Origin: Tricholoma matsutake
Lineage: Eukaryota; Basidiomycota; Agaricomycetes; Agaricales; Tricholomataceae
Length of the DNA: 64,000 bases
Direction of reading: 5' to 3'
Assembly: GCA_026075535.2 (NCBI GenBank)
Contig: AP026547.1
Coordinates: 8,308,001 to 8,372,000, forward strand
Below are positions 11,541-23,743 of this stretch, piece after piece. A program made the position numbers and the translations under genes. Under the pieces are notes generated by a model that saw nothing but the letters and a program-made list of their open reading frames with translations, ran no database searches and had not been told where the DNA came from. The number at the start of each line of letters is the position of its first letter. Within the stretch, counting starts at the first letter, position 1.

Positions 11541-14500
11541 ATGTCTGAGGGCTGCTGATGGAGGTCCTACGAGACCTACAGAATCCACAACATGTACCTT
11601 TGCCACCTCTGCCTGAAGCGCCTCAGATGGAATTGGACTACAATACCATAGTCCCCAGTCTAGACAATCTCCCTACTGTGATGGATCTGATTGCAGGACT
11701 GGCATCAACATTGCAAGACTGGCTCGAACATGGTCCCAAAATGGCACCCTCTGATGAAAGCAGTGACAATGAGGACTTCCATTCTATCTATAACCGGAAT
11801 GTACACGAAGGTGATTGTTAACTCCTTAAGTTGAGTTCTTGCTGAATGTCCATTCACAGATGATGATTTATTGGTTGGTACATGTCGAATTCGCACTAGC
11901 TGCACAAACCATGGTGCCGATGCTGACCCAAATTGGTATCCGTGGACAGAGAAAGCAGTATGTACACTGTTTTTGGCCTGCCATGTCTTACTGAATATGT
12001 AATCTAGACATGTGTATTGGATATCCTTCACCATCTTCCATGCACAATATTCTCTGATGAAGAGATGAGAGTTATTCTCTGGGGAATGGAGGTATTTGGC
12101 ATCAATAGGCTACTATTGGTTGAAGTTATGAAGGATATTGATCAACTGCTACAATGTTATTGTGGGGTTGATATGATACGATACAAAGGTGCATTCAGGC
12201 ATGTGTATTATGTCAATCACCTTGGCAAGCTTATTGCCCAGGTACTTGTCCACTCTTCTCGAGATGTGGTAATACCAATGCTAATATTTATTGATTTGAT
12301 TGCTAGGAAATGGCAAATCCTCAAATCAGCAAGCATATTCATCATTTCCCTGAAGATTCTGGCCAATATCTGGAACAATGTTGGCAAGCTCAACATTGGC
12401 TTCGTGACATCAACCCAGCACTAGCGACACCAATGGTTCATGTAGGGCATCAAGATTACTATGTATTTGAACCTGCAAAATTATGTGATGGAACTGTCAT
12501 CATTCCTGAGCAGTGGTTTACAAGAAAAATTCATGGTAAAGATGTCTACTTTGCGAAGGCATGGTGTACACATCATGTAGCAGGTATAAATGGCTGGAGT
12601 GGTTATGTGGTCCTTGAATACGACTCTCTGGAAGTCTCCATGCATGAGTTTCTTCTCTCGATGCCGCAGCTAGTTCATACTTACAAGTCTGACAACCTTC
12701 CTGACCCACGAGAGATCATTGGCAAGTATTTTCTTTTGACTATGTTGCCACGAAGATACTGATAAACAATGATGACAGGTTTTATGAAAGCACCTGGCCA
12801 TGGAGTCTGTCTGTGGACATTAACAAAGGAAATCATTACCGTGAACTTGCAAAAGGGCATCGAGTGGTGTCATTCATGATCTGGCTCTATTGCGATGACA
12901 CATCTGGGAATGTCTCTAAGAAATGGAATAAGCATAATTCTTTCCTGTTTATAGTGACTGGACTTCCACAGTCCATGGCTCAACAAGAAAGCAATGTCCA
13001 CTTTTTGTCAACATCAAACATTGCTCCGCCACTGGAGATGCTGGATGGCATCATTTCGCAGCTAGAGTATGTAAGCAATATTACCTCTTTGTGTTCTGTT
13101 TGTGATGTTTTGCAATAGGGATTGTCAAAACAATGGTGTATGGGCATGGGATGCTGACTCAAAGGAGATGGTTTTGGTTATTCCTGCTGTCCTGGCTATG
13201 CTGGGTGACAACCCCATGCAGAGCAAGATTGCATGTCATATTGGTTTAAAGGGGAAGTTCTTTTGTCGGAACTGCTGGGTGAAGGGTTCAGATGCTGCTG
13301 ACAGGGAGGTCTCACCAGCTTGTGGTGATGGTGGTGATATGAGCAATGTAAGCATGGGCTCAAATGCATCAAACCACTCTCAGCAATCTTTGGGAGGAAA
13401 GAAGACATGGCAAAAGTGAAAGGAGACCCTGCAAGAATTGGCTGATCATGCCCACCAATTTCTCAGTGTATGTTGATCTTTTCCTTTGTCATTTGAACTT
13501 AAGATCAGATAGGTTTTAGGTGAACCCACCACGACAAAAGGACAAGACAGTCAATCATCTGAAGTCAATGTTCCAAGATGTAATCAACACTGGTGGAAAG
13601 ACATGGTACAATGCAGCAAAGACCAGAACCAGGCTGAAGGACAATTTTCTTGAATTTTTTACAGAACATATCTTCTCGGTTCGGAGCAAACAGCAAGGGT
13701 CAGGTGCTGCTAAAGAGACTGCTGTGAAAGATTTTGTTGACAACTCAATTCCCAAGGATCCATTTAGTCCCATATGGAGAATCAAAGGTAATTGGTGAAC
13801 ATTTGGACTAGCATTTGTATGTGTTGCTGAAGCTGAAACAGGTCTTGATCCACACCAAGATACACCTGTTGAAATCCTCCATGTTGTCCTCCTTGGATTT
13901 GTCAAATACCTGTGGCATGATGTGATTTCTCAGCTATCAACTGACCAGAAAGCATTGCTTGTGACACACCTCAATTCTATTAATGTTTCTGGTTTGGGAT
14001 TTTCACCTCTTGCTGGGCAAACTCTGGTCCAGTTTGCTGGTTCACTTACTGGCCGTGACTTCCATGCTATCAGTCAAGTTGCACCATTTGTATTGTATGA
14101 TTTAGTGCCTGTTGAATGCTACAAGACATGGCTGGCTTTGTCTGCTCTGGTGCCACTGATTTGGCAGCCTGTAATTACACAGCTTGAGCTGCACCTCGTA
14201 TGTTCATTCTTTCTGTTGGTGTTCAATGTCTTGTTCACTGAGTCCATTATCTTTAGCACACTTTAGAACAAGCAATCAACTACCTTTTGAGCTGCACAGC
14301 TCGGTGGACACCACGATGGTTCAACAAACCAAAATTCCACCTACTTTGTCATCTTTTGGCACATGTTCATCGATTCAGGCCTGCCATATTGTTTGCAACC
14401 AAAGGCTTTGAGTCCTTCAATGCTGTTGTTTGCGATCATAGTGTACACTCCAATTACCTCGCACCATCTTGTGACATTGGACAGGGATGGCTCAGTGTAA

Positions 14501-15595
14501 TCATATTCGCCACCTTGTGTCAGGTGGCTTTTTCATTCCATGCTCTACTGTCGAGGCACCAACAACATTGCCATTTAGTGATAATGTGGAACATTGGCAA
14601 ACTGCTGGTCCACATGCACTAGCCCTTTGCAGACCATCAATCACTCGCTGTAATGTGATTGTAGATTACCTTGGGTTCATCTTACCTGATGATGAGCAAA
14701 AGTCTGGTGAGTTCAGATTTTAGCTGGTGGATTGTCATTTCCCACTTACTGGACTGTTTTTTCAAGCCACTGTTGGCCAAAGTGTTTCCTTGAATCAACC
14801 ATGGGCTTCCACTCAATCTAGGCAACATGTTCCAGATGCAATTCCAAATGCCACATGTCAACATTTTAATCTTTACAACTCTGTAACAGGTGCTAACAGG
14901 GAAGTTTGCACCCTCAATTCCTTCATCCTCATATCATGGACAGAACTGCCAGACTCCCTTCCACTTATTGATCGACTCATAGAAGTTTTGCAAGTTACTT
15001 CTTCAGCTGCCATTCAATGGGGTGGGGCAGATCATGTTTTGCTTGAAGAATTTATAATTGTTGGTTCAGCTGCAAGGTATTGCCTACCCATGCTTAAGAG
15101 CCATGACTGGTGTCTCATGAATGGAGAGGTGAAGTCTCATATTCTCATTTTACTATTGATCTTTCACTGATTTCCATCCTCAGTCTGTTATATGTGGCAT
15201 CAACATTCAACATAACTGTGCCACTCATAAATGTGATGACAAAGGTTCTCATACAGTTTATCAAGAGTGGCAAGCCACGAATCACACCCATCCTAGTGTT
15301 TGGCATTTTGTTCTGAACAATCTGGTTCTGAATACGGCACAGATGAGAGATGCTGTGCATGTGCAGTGCTTTCGGATTCCTGCACAACCTTTGGATTGCA
15401 ATCAAGCCATTCTCAAAGGTGCTACATGGAAATTGAGGTGCAGAAGGCAAAGGCTCAAACAGAAAAAGAAGGTGCAGCTGCTAGCACCAGCTGCAAGAGA
15501 AAGCAACCTGCATCTTCATCAGTTGTTGTCAGCCGATGGCTTCAGTCCATGACTCTGGGAATTTCAAATTTGTCACCCCTTGCTCAATCGTGAAG
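11540..15595 (+). pseudogene. Plavaka-like (CACTA-related) transposase, multi-exon, lightly broken
   Basis: The conceptual protein has a Pro-rich N-terminus (LRDLQNPQHVPLPPLPEA) and a body with LPCTIFSDEEMRVILWGMEV. It continues with YCDDTSGNVSKKWNKHNSF, HFLSTSNIAPPLEMLDGI, LGDNPMQSKIACHIGLKGKF, DTPVEILHVVLLGFVKY, FNAVVCDHSVHSNYLAPS and a Cys/His tail (NIQHNCATHKCDD). These blocks are typical of the widespread Agaricomycete Plavaka/CACTA-like transposases. GT..AG introns restore the frame at 12242-12306, 12726-12778, 13067-13118, about 13472-13519, about 13793-13840, 14200-14265 and about 15133-15182. Lesions include a TGA at 13417-13419, a frameshift near 14480 and a stop near 14720. Confidence 0.7.
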
Positions 15596-15861
15596 TTCCT
15601 GTCCATGTGTCTGTTCTGTGATGCACTCATGTGTTTTTGATGAACATGTCCCATGATCATGTTCAATCACATTGTTTTGTTGAGGTGATACAAACATATC
15701 ATGAAACTTATAAAGGTGCATGCAATTGCATCTCCTCAGGTCACTTTTTTTTTCCCTTCCACAACATGTCCCTCAATTACCAACTTCAGTAAGACTCTGA
15801 TAGCTCCTCACAGGGGTTTTATCCCTCATCTCAAAGCCAGGAATATACTTTTGATACTCCC

Positions 15862-17460
15862 TTGCATCATGCCACTTCTGTGACATCACTGACTTCTGAC
15901 GACGGTCCCTTCAGTTCCCCTGCTGTTTTTGGTCAACCATTGCCACACACTCATCGCAACATACATGTGTTTGAAGGCCCCCCTGGTGCTAATGTGCCTC
16001 CTGTCATCTTGCCTATGACACATACTTTCACCAGTCAAGATCAGAATCTCGCTAATGTGAAATGCTTTTGTGACATGGTTGCAAACAAGCTGCACTTAAA
16101 TGATGATTAGCTGGGGGGATCTTTGTGAAATGGTTGATGTGAGTTCTGCCCATTCTTGACTCCCAATGGGCATTGGGTATTGATTTTTGTGTCATCATTA
16201 GCTTGGTGCACACCTGGATCAGGGTGACCTCCAGCTGTGCATCTATCAACAAGGGACAATGTTCCAGATTCTCAATGGTCAGGAACAGCAGAAGGTTGAC
16301 TATGTCACATTCAAGAACATTCTCAGTACTGCAGAGACACATCTCAATGCCAAATTTACATTGTCTCATGCACAGCAGGTATATTGATCTAATTGTCGAT
16401 TCTTCTGTATCTCACACTAGTCCAGGACAACCTCATGGTATATGCTAAGGATATCATCTTTGAGTCTTGTCAAGCATAGTTTATGGTGACTTATCTGGCC
16501 CTTGAGGTGCATACTGAGTTGTTATGTTTAATTCTGATTGACATTGACATAATTTATCAGATCAAAGTCAAGGAGAACAAACAAGTACTTGGGTTTGAAG
16601 ATGTCTTTGAAAACCCTGTGCGAGAACATATTCTTCATGCTGCCTGTCGTACAAAGGCCAGTGCTGCCAGAAATCAACTCTGATGATGGGTATGCCATCC
16701 CATAATCTCCCTTACATGATGCTGAAATGTTTCTAGGTTTGTAGGACGATTTGAGGCCCACAGGCATGTAATCTCAAGAATGCAACATACCTATTGGCAG
16801 AGAAATTTAAATGTGGTGGACCTGGTGCTAAGTTAAATCACACCTATCAGTTACATGTTGCAATACTTGTACGTCTTCTCCTTCTCATGTTGTCCAAGTC
16901 ACACACTGACTTTTATGCCACAGCGCCGCTTCGCTTGGGAGTATTATTATCTGTTATCTGGCTCCCCTGATCCCAATGATGATGATGAGCAAGTGGACAT
17001 AAACAACAACTCTGGTGAGATTGAGGTTGATGAATGGCCAAGGAAAAAGGCCCAAGGAAATGGTAAACTGAAGAAAGGTGACTGTTTCTGGTCCACAGTA
17101 GACAAGTTTTTCCTGGATATGGCTACAACAAATGGGAAAGATGTCAGAGATGAGAAGTGGAAGCAGTGTGTCCATTTAGATTTTATTCATGGTGTAATTG
17201 ACCAACAATTGGGTTTTTAGATACTATATCACCCTCATTGAATGTGATATTGAGCAGTGGGGGAAAGGAAATGGTAATCTTGTAGCACCACTTCCAATGA
17301 CCTTCACCCCTGCTACAGCAACTATGGCAGTCAGCAGTAGTCCAGCAGGCTCGACTCTTCAGGGTGATGGCTCCATGACCTCAGGAGGTGCTCCAGGTGC
17401 ATGGTGCTCAACCTTAGGGAGCATCATCAATTTCCCTGAGCTGCAGTTACTATATGGCTA
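15862..17460 (+). pseudogene. Second ORF behind the Plavaka-like transposase, fragmented
   Basis: Several open stretches read as parts of one protein: DQNLANVKCFCDMVANKLHL (15862-16110); FQILNGQEQQKVDYVTFKNI to LSHAQQ (about 16210-16380); GFEDVFENPVREHILHAACR (16560-16683); and RRFAWEYYYLLSGSPDPNDD followed by GDCFWSTVDKFFLDM (about 16924-17220). The last piece is acidic and Lys-rich. Stops and probable introns separate them. I do not recognise a catalytic domain. The position directly downstream and in the same orientation suggests an accessory protein of the same transposon family. Confidence 0.4.
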
Positions 17461-17976
17461 AATGATTCCAGTAGTCATTACATCCTATTGTTGTAAATGT
17501 TTGAACAATTCTGATAAACCAGTTCTTAACACATTAAAATCTATTTTTTGTATGTACACCTTTGTGTACACAATTTCCACAAGGCTTCCAGTCATCTCCC
17601 GTCTGCTACATGTGGTTAAAGCTGTAAAATGGACTTGAAATGATGAGCTTGCATGAAAATGCATTGATGTGTCGACATCATGCGTGATTTGCTGGCACAT
17701 GTTGGTTGGTCTCAGTTTGAATTGGACGTTGAACTTCAACTCAAACCTGCACCTGTCCCAATGACAGTTTCCCCTCCTGTATGCCACAGTGCTCAGTTGC
17801 TCTTTATCTTTGTGAGACTTTGTTGGTCTTACAGCATTATGTTATTGCAGTTATGTTGGGGCTTGATTGGTCAGTTGTGACCTCAGGCCCCTGTTGTTCA
17901 TGTTCAAATATCCCCTTTGTTGATTCGGGCTGATCTTGGATGCTTGGAGCACTGTTCATGTCTCTATGTATATCAT
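17461..17976. other. Right flank of the Plavaka-like transposon, no gene
   Basis: The sequence has stops in all frames. It carries GT-rich stretches and a segment at 17700-17760 with TTCAACTCAAAC-type words reminiscent of the palindrome near 10.85 kb. It is interrupted at 17982 by the copia element. Confidence 0.35.
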
Positions 17977-17981
17977 GTAAA
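17977..17981. repeat. Left target-site duplication of copia C1 (GTAAA)
   Basis: The same five bases occur immediately right of the 3' LTR at 23739-23743, the usual length for copia integrases. Confidence 0.9.
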
Positions 17982-18286
17982 TGTTGAAATTAATCCCTGA
18001 TGCATGCTGTATACATGAGGCAATACATGCAGCATACACATGTATACATGAGGCGATACATGCAGCATATGCATGTTACTGCGCTTACTGCGCATACATG
18101 CAGTAAACACATTCCCGAGTCATGTGACATCCTTAATATTATGTATATAAGGAGAACCTGTACCGTAGTAGGAATACAGTGTTCTTACCTCTGCTAACCC
18201 TAGCTGTAAGTCTAACTAAACCCCAGGTAGGTTGTAAGGAACATGTTGTCTCTTCCCCTGTGCAGCGTATATAGTCTGCTCCAACA
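17982..18286 (+). repeat. 5' LTR of copia C1
   Basis: The U3 carries two copies of ATACATGAGGC(A/G)ATACATGC at a 33-bp spacing (from 18011 and 18044), then a TATATAAG box at 18144-18151. The remaining R/U5 part (from about 18150) is shared with the second copia copy in this window, while the upstream repeats are not. Confidence 0.93.
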
Positions 18287-18301
18287 GGTTATGGGCCCTG
18301 C
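18287..18301 (+). promoter_or_regulatory. Primer-binding site complementary to a half initiator-Met tRNA
   Basis: GGTTATGGGCCCTGC abuts the LTR end without a gap. It is complementary to the anticodon stem-loop region of eukaryotic initiator tRNA-Met (the part containing CAT flanked by GGGCCC and AACC), not to a tRNA 3' end. This is the half-tRNA priming arrangement known from Drosophila copia and yeast Ty5. The identical site is kept in copy C2 (32066-32080, minus). Confidence 0.8.
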
Positions 18302-18535
18302 TGGGCACGTCGCGAACGCGCTTTAATTAGCTGCGAACGACGTTGACTTCATCGTCTCCAATTTATAACCTTGCGCTCTTCGTGAGCTGCATTGCACTCC
18401 CTGCGAGCTGCATATAAAACCTAGGTTGACTAGGGTTAACCACTCTGAAGGAGTGTTTTCTCCTGAGAACGTTAAATGTGTTTTATTGAGTAAAAAGACT
18501 GATTGAGCGCTTTTAACAGCTGCCACCACAGAATC

Positions 18536-21500
18536 ATGTCTTCAACTCTTGAAAAACTCGTTCAAACTTTCGACGGATCAAATTACATTCTATGGGCCGA
18601 CTCAATGAAGGCGTGGCTCAGGTCTCAGGGCCTCTGGCAAATAACTAGCGGGGCGGAGCAAAAACCACCCCCGGCGCCTCCTTTGACGGCGACGAACGCT
18701 ACCTTGGTAGCAGACGCTAATGCCAAGCTCCAGACCTGGAGCAACAAAAATGACCAGGCTATTGGTAGCCTAGTGCTCTGCCTGGCCCCCTCCATTCGGC
18801 AGTGTGCCAACACAAAGGACACTGCTGAGGAGGTGTGGGCTCTCATTCGCACCGATTATGGTGTGGATGGCCCCTCCCAAGTCTTTTCGGATTTTAGGTC
18901 CACAATAACAATCAAAATCCCGGCTGTGAACCCCGCACCGGAGATTGCAAGAATGGCTGACAAATTTGAGCGCCTCACGGCTGCTAACGTCGCCATCCCC
19001 GAGCTAGTACAGGCGATGATTCTACTTGCTGCGATGCCGCGCGAGTACGACTCATTGTCTGCAACGGTCCTTAACACGACCGCCACTAGCGCCTTGACAT
19101 TTAAACATGTCAAGGACTCCATTGTTGCTGAAGCCTCAAGGCGCACAGCAGTTGGAAAGCCCGCTGGCCAGCCTCAGGCCAACAAACTTTCCGCTGTTAA
19201 GCGCAAGGGGGGAAACCCCAAATGGCAGCCCAAAGAAGGGCAAAACAGCAACGGAGACTCGTCCCAAAAACGTGGACGACGTGGGGACAGAAAGACTAAG
19301 GAGGAGAAGCCAAAGGAGAAACATACCCACCTTGCCTCCAACGCCTTTACCACCATAAATGGTAATGGCACCATCATACCGCCGATGCTGCTCATACAGC
19401 GCATCGAGCGATGCGAACACACTCCCACAAGGGATCCTCGCCGCCGACCGCCTGCACAGGCATACACGGGCGCGGCCTCCTCTTCTTGCTCGGTTTACAC
19501 CGAATACCAGCAAGCTTGAGACACCCTCGAGCGCATGCAACTTCCGCGCAGCGCGAAAAACCTGTGACCGCTGGAAGAGCACATTACAGTGCGAGAAGGT
19601 AAGAGAAGGAGGATAGAGCCAGAAACCGAGGCAACGATCGAGGAGGTAGAAGACGATACCGTCTCCCTCGGATCCGAACCTCCAGTAACTGACGAGGAAG
19701 TGTGGAAAGCCGTCGACGAAATGCTCGTCGATGAACCCCTTGACACAGGGGCATATGATGACAGGTCAGTCCTTTTCCCTGCCACAAGCACTAAGATTAA
19801 AATTCCTATGAATACAGCGAACTTTTCATGTGAAATTTTACCGCTATTAAATGTATCATGGAATTATGTAGATCTTAATATATGTGCTATGTGTGCAAAG
19901 GGAGATTGTAAGAAAGGTGCCGACTGGATCATGGATTCAGGCGCATCAAAACACTTCACTGGTGAAATGAAAGATTTCGCTTCTTACGAGCCTTTACCGA
20001 GAAAGGACTCTACCTTGGTCCAAACGGCCACTGGTACTACTCATATAGTAGGAAAAGGAGCAGTCTTCATTAGACACCAGGTAGTATGTAATGGGAAGTC
20101 AGAGATGCGTGAAATGCGACTATACCCCGTCTACTACATACCCGACATTAATACTCAATTGATGTCAATGGGGGTCTTTTTACAAGACGGAAGTGATGTG
20201 CGTGGTTCCTCCGCATACATTTCATTCATCGAGCATGGAAACCCAATCATGCATTGTGTCCCTCTAAGGAGGAATGACACGATCTATTGGGCTCGGACTC
20301 ATATATTGAGCACCAAAAAGGTTAATGTCGCAACCATTTATGTCGCTGACTACTTGACTTGGCATAGGCGACTTGGACACCCATCCAAAGAGGCGCTAGG
20401 GAAAATGCCTAAAAGCACCATAAAATTCCCAAGGAATTTAATTATTCCTAAAGACAAAATTATATGTCCAGGGTGTGCAGAAGGGAAAATGACCTCAAAA
20501 TCTTTTCCCGAGTCAGACTCATGAGCTGACAAATCCTTTGAATTAATACATTCCGACCTAAAGGAACTCCCGGTACTATCGTACCACAAACATAAATACT
20601 TCATTGTATTTCTGGATGACAAAACATCACATATTTGGGTCCAATGCCTTAGAAAGAAATCTGATGCTGCTGCAGCGATTAGACAATTTCAAGCGATGGC
20701 TAAGACCCAATATGGCGCTACAATCAAGCGCTGGCGTGTCGATCCAGGGGGGGAGTTCAAGGATCGTGAGCTACAAAAACAGCTCAAGGATTTAGGCATC
20801 AAAATAGAGATGTCTGCACCCCACATTCATCAACAGAACGGGTGCGCAGAGCGCGCTATAAGGACAATAATGGAAAAGTCGCAAACCCTGCGATTCACCG
20901 CTTGTCTACCACAATCATGGTGGGAATTTTGCATAGAACATGCAACACATTTATACAACCGAACCCCAATAAGGCGCCTGAAATGGCTGACACCTTTTGA
21001 GGACCTGACAAAGGTCCGCCCAGATCTAAACAATCTGAAAGTCTTCGGTTGCGGTGCTTATGTCTATCTACCAAAGGAAAAATGTCCAACAACATTGTCT
21101 CCTCGATCGGAGCTAATGACGTACCTTGGAGTAGAAGATGGCATTAAAGCATATCGTTTCATGCGACGAAACGGCGCAATATTCATTGTTGCTACAGCAC
21201 TATTTGATGAAACGATGTTCCCATGCTGTCCCGGAGCTAAAACTCCTGCCAAGACAGACCTTGGTGATTTTCCACCAGAACCAGAAGATGACGACCACTC
21301 ATCTGGAATGGATGGCGATGACCCTATACCGCCACAAAATCTACCCCTTCCTCCATCATCAGAAGATGATGATGATGATTTACTAAGCGAGCAAAAGGCG
21401 CATGATGATGCGACTAACGCTCCTCCTCCGCTGCCTCCAGTTAGCACTGAGGACTTTCATCCAAGACGTGAAGATCAACAGGAATGGCAGCAATTGCCCC

Positions 21501-23401
21501 GTCGATCAGGCAGGCAGAGGAAAATCCCAAACCGTCCCGGCAATACCTATGGAGAACAGCGACTCCCCTCTGACATAGAAAGAGACATTGCGCGTGATCG
21601 ATATTGGAAGAAGTCTGTGGGTCAAGATTCGGATCATAACCAAACACGACCACGACCTCAACAGCAAGAACCGGTTGCTGGACCGAGTTCGGCACCCCAC
21701 GAGAGTGTGCCCGATTCCAATAATCAAGAACATGATCACCCAATGGGGGAACCGGACGAAGCAGGTTATATTAAAAAGATAACCAAGGAAGGTGGAGATG
21801 AGCTTATCCACTGGCTGTTGTCAAAAGCAGTCACACCATCAAGCGGAAAAAGCCTAGTTCCAAACCAATTTCGCGATATTGCGCGCCTACCCCGGCAGCA
21901 GCAACTTGAGTGGAAACAGGCTTGTCGTGAAGAGTTAGAGGCTCTTCGCAAGCGACAAGTCTATGACATCGTCGATCTTCCACATGATCGAAAAACGATC
22001 AAAAATAGATGGGTTTTCTCTGTGAAATCAGACGGAAGAAAACGAGCCAGACTCATGGCCAAAGGCTTTTCACAAGTCGAAGGCGTTGACTTTGATGAGA
22101 TTTTCTCACCAGTAGTCCGCTACGAGACCGTACGTCTCATGTTTGCCCTTGCATCTCTAGAAGGCATGTATATGACTGGTCTAGATGTAAAAACCGCATT
22201 TTTATACGGCAAACTTGATGAGGAGATCTATATGGATCAACCCAAGGGTTTCAAACTCGAGGGTAAAGAGCGCAAAGTAATGCGCTTACGCCGAGCATTG
22301 TATGGCCTTAAACAGGCTTCACTAGCATAGTGGAGAGAGCTAGAGGCATTTATGCGCACCATTGGGTTCGTGCGCGCCAGCTCCGATGCCGGCATCTTCA
22401 TACACAAGGATCCTAAGACAGGCAGCATCATTATTGCGCTAGTCTATGTTGATGATGGCTTGTTCATGGGCAAGAACAAGAAACTTGTGGATGAAAAGAA
22501 GAATGCTTGCCTGAAGCATTGGGAGTGCCGTAGTACTGAAAAAGTCACGGAATTCTTAGGCATGCGCGTCACCCAGACCGCTGCAAAAGTCAAACTCGAT
22601 CAAACAGAATATCTCGCCAAAGTGCTTGAGAGGTTCGAGATGACAAATGCCAAGATTGCCCCCACTCCGCTCCCGACTGGCTACAAACCATCGGAGAACA
22701 CAGCGACGCCAAATGCGGCGCTTAGATCGAAATATCAGTCTGTGATCGGATCTTTATTGTATCTGATGCTCGGAATGCGACCTGATATCGCTTACGCGGT
22801 AATCAAGATGTCGCAATTCTCAGCTAATCCTAGCCAAGAACATCTAGACAAAGCAATGTACATAATGCGCTATCTGGTGGGAACCCAGAAGTACAGTATA
22901 GTCTATGATGGAGAGAAATCCGAGGGGCTACAGGCCTTCACAGATTCTGATTGGGCAGCTGACACTGTCAAGCGCCGATCTACAACGGGTTACTTTGCTA
23001 CTCTGGCGAGTGGCATTGTGTGCTGGCAGTCCCGTTTACAAAAAACTGTAGCACTGTCATCCACAGAAGCCGAATACATGGCTCTCTCCGACACTTGTCG
23101 GCAGATAGTGTGGATAGAGTCCTTATTCCAAGAACTTGGATATACACTGAAGCGCGTACCAATCTGCGCTGATAATCAAGGATCCATCTTTATTGGATCA
23201 AATCCAGTTCAGGAAAGAAGGACCAAACATATAGACATTCACTACCACTACACCCGCGAATGCATAGAAAATGACAAAGTCACAGTCGTTTTCATTCCTG
23301 GAAGTGATAATCCGGCTGACATGTTCACAAAGAACCTTGGCGCCGTCCTATTCAGGAAATTTAGAGACTCTCTCGGAATTACTTTCGAGATTCAAACTTA
23401 G
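18536..23401 (+). pseudogene. Gag-Pol polyprotein of copia C1 with four in-frame stops
   Basis: A single frame runs from ATG 18536 to TAG 23399-23401. Gag starts MSSTLEKLVQTFDGSNYILW. The protease shows ADWIMDSGASKHF. The integrase has the zinc motif WHRRLGHPS..CPGCAEGKM and core acids in LIHSDLKE, WRVDPGGEF and NGCAERAIR. The RT carries FLYGKLDEEIYMDQPKGF and ALVYVDDGLFMG. RNase H reads TDSDWAADTVKRRSTTGYF, SSTEAEYMAL and TKHIDIHYHYTRE. Stops interrupt at 19517 (TGA), 19565 (TGA), 20522 (TGA) and 22328 (TAG). The first two lie between Gag and protease and are shared with copy C2. The last two look like recent transitions, because C2 reads through both positions (Trp at the second). Confidence 0.92.
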
Positions 23402-23433
23402 CTGCTTAGAGCGCTGTACAGTTTGAGGGGGGG

Positions 23434-23738
23434 TGTTGAAATTAATCCCTGATGCATGCTGTATACATGAGGCAATACATGCAGCATACACATGTATACA
23501 TGAGGCGATACATGCAGCATATGCATGTTACTGCGCTTACTGCGCATACATGCGGTAAACACATTCCCAAGTCATGTGACATCCTTAATATTATGTATAT
23601 AAGGAGAACCTGTACCGTAGTAGGAATACAGTGTTCTTACCTCTGCTAACCCTAGCTGTAAGTCTAACTAAACCCCAGGTAGGTTGTAAGGAACGTGTTG
23701 TCTCTTCCCCTGTGCAGCGTATATAGTCTGCTCCAACA
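23434..23738 (+). repeat. 3' LTR of copia C1
   Basis: 305 bp, same termini as the 5' LTR with three substitutions. It directly follows the run GAGGGGGGG. Confidence 0.93.
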
Positions 23739-23743
23739 GTAAA
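23739..23743. repeat. Right target-site duplication of copia C1 (GTAAA)
   Basis: Identical to 17977-17981. This shows that the element is bounded as inserted and has not been rearranged at its ends. Confidence 0.9.

Larger units (their letters stand above)
17982..23738 (+). mobile_element. Ty1/copia LTR retrotransposon C1, young
   Basis: The LTRs are 17982-18286 and 23434-23738, each 305 bp. They begin TGTTGAAATT and end CTCCAACA. They differ at only three positions by eye (all A/G: the CAGTAA/CGGTAA, CCCGAG/CCCAAG and GAACATG/GAACGTG sites), about 99% identity. The insertion duplicated GTAAA (17977-17981 and 23739-23743). The primer-binding site (18287-18301) follows the 5' LTR directly and a polypurine tract GAGGGGGGG (23425-23433) precedes the 3' LTR. 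The order protease, integrase, RT, RNase H is that of copia. Four in-frame stops mean it is probably not autonomous now. Confidence 0.95.

Noticed and set aside
10820..17760. Palindromic words at both flanks as terminal inverted repeats of the Plavaka-like element
   Set aside because: The similarity between the two flanks is short and imperfect. I could not define ends or a target duplication.
18000..18197. 65-codon ORF repeated almost identically at 23452-23649
   Set aside because: Both lie inside the copia LTRs, and the repeated peptide reflects the U3 repeats. There is no sign of translation.
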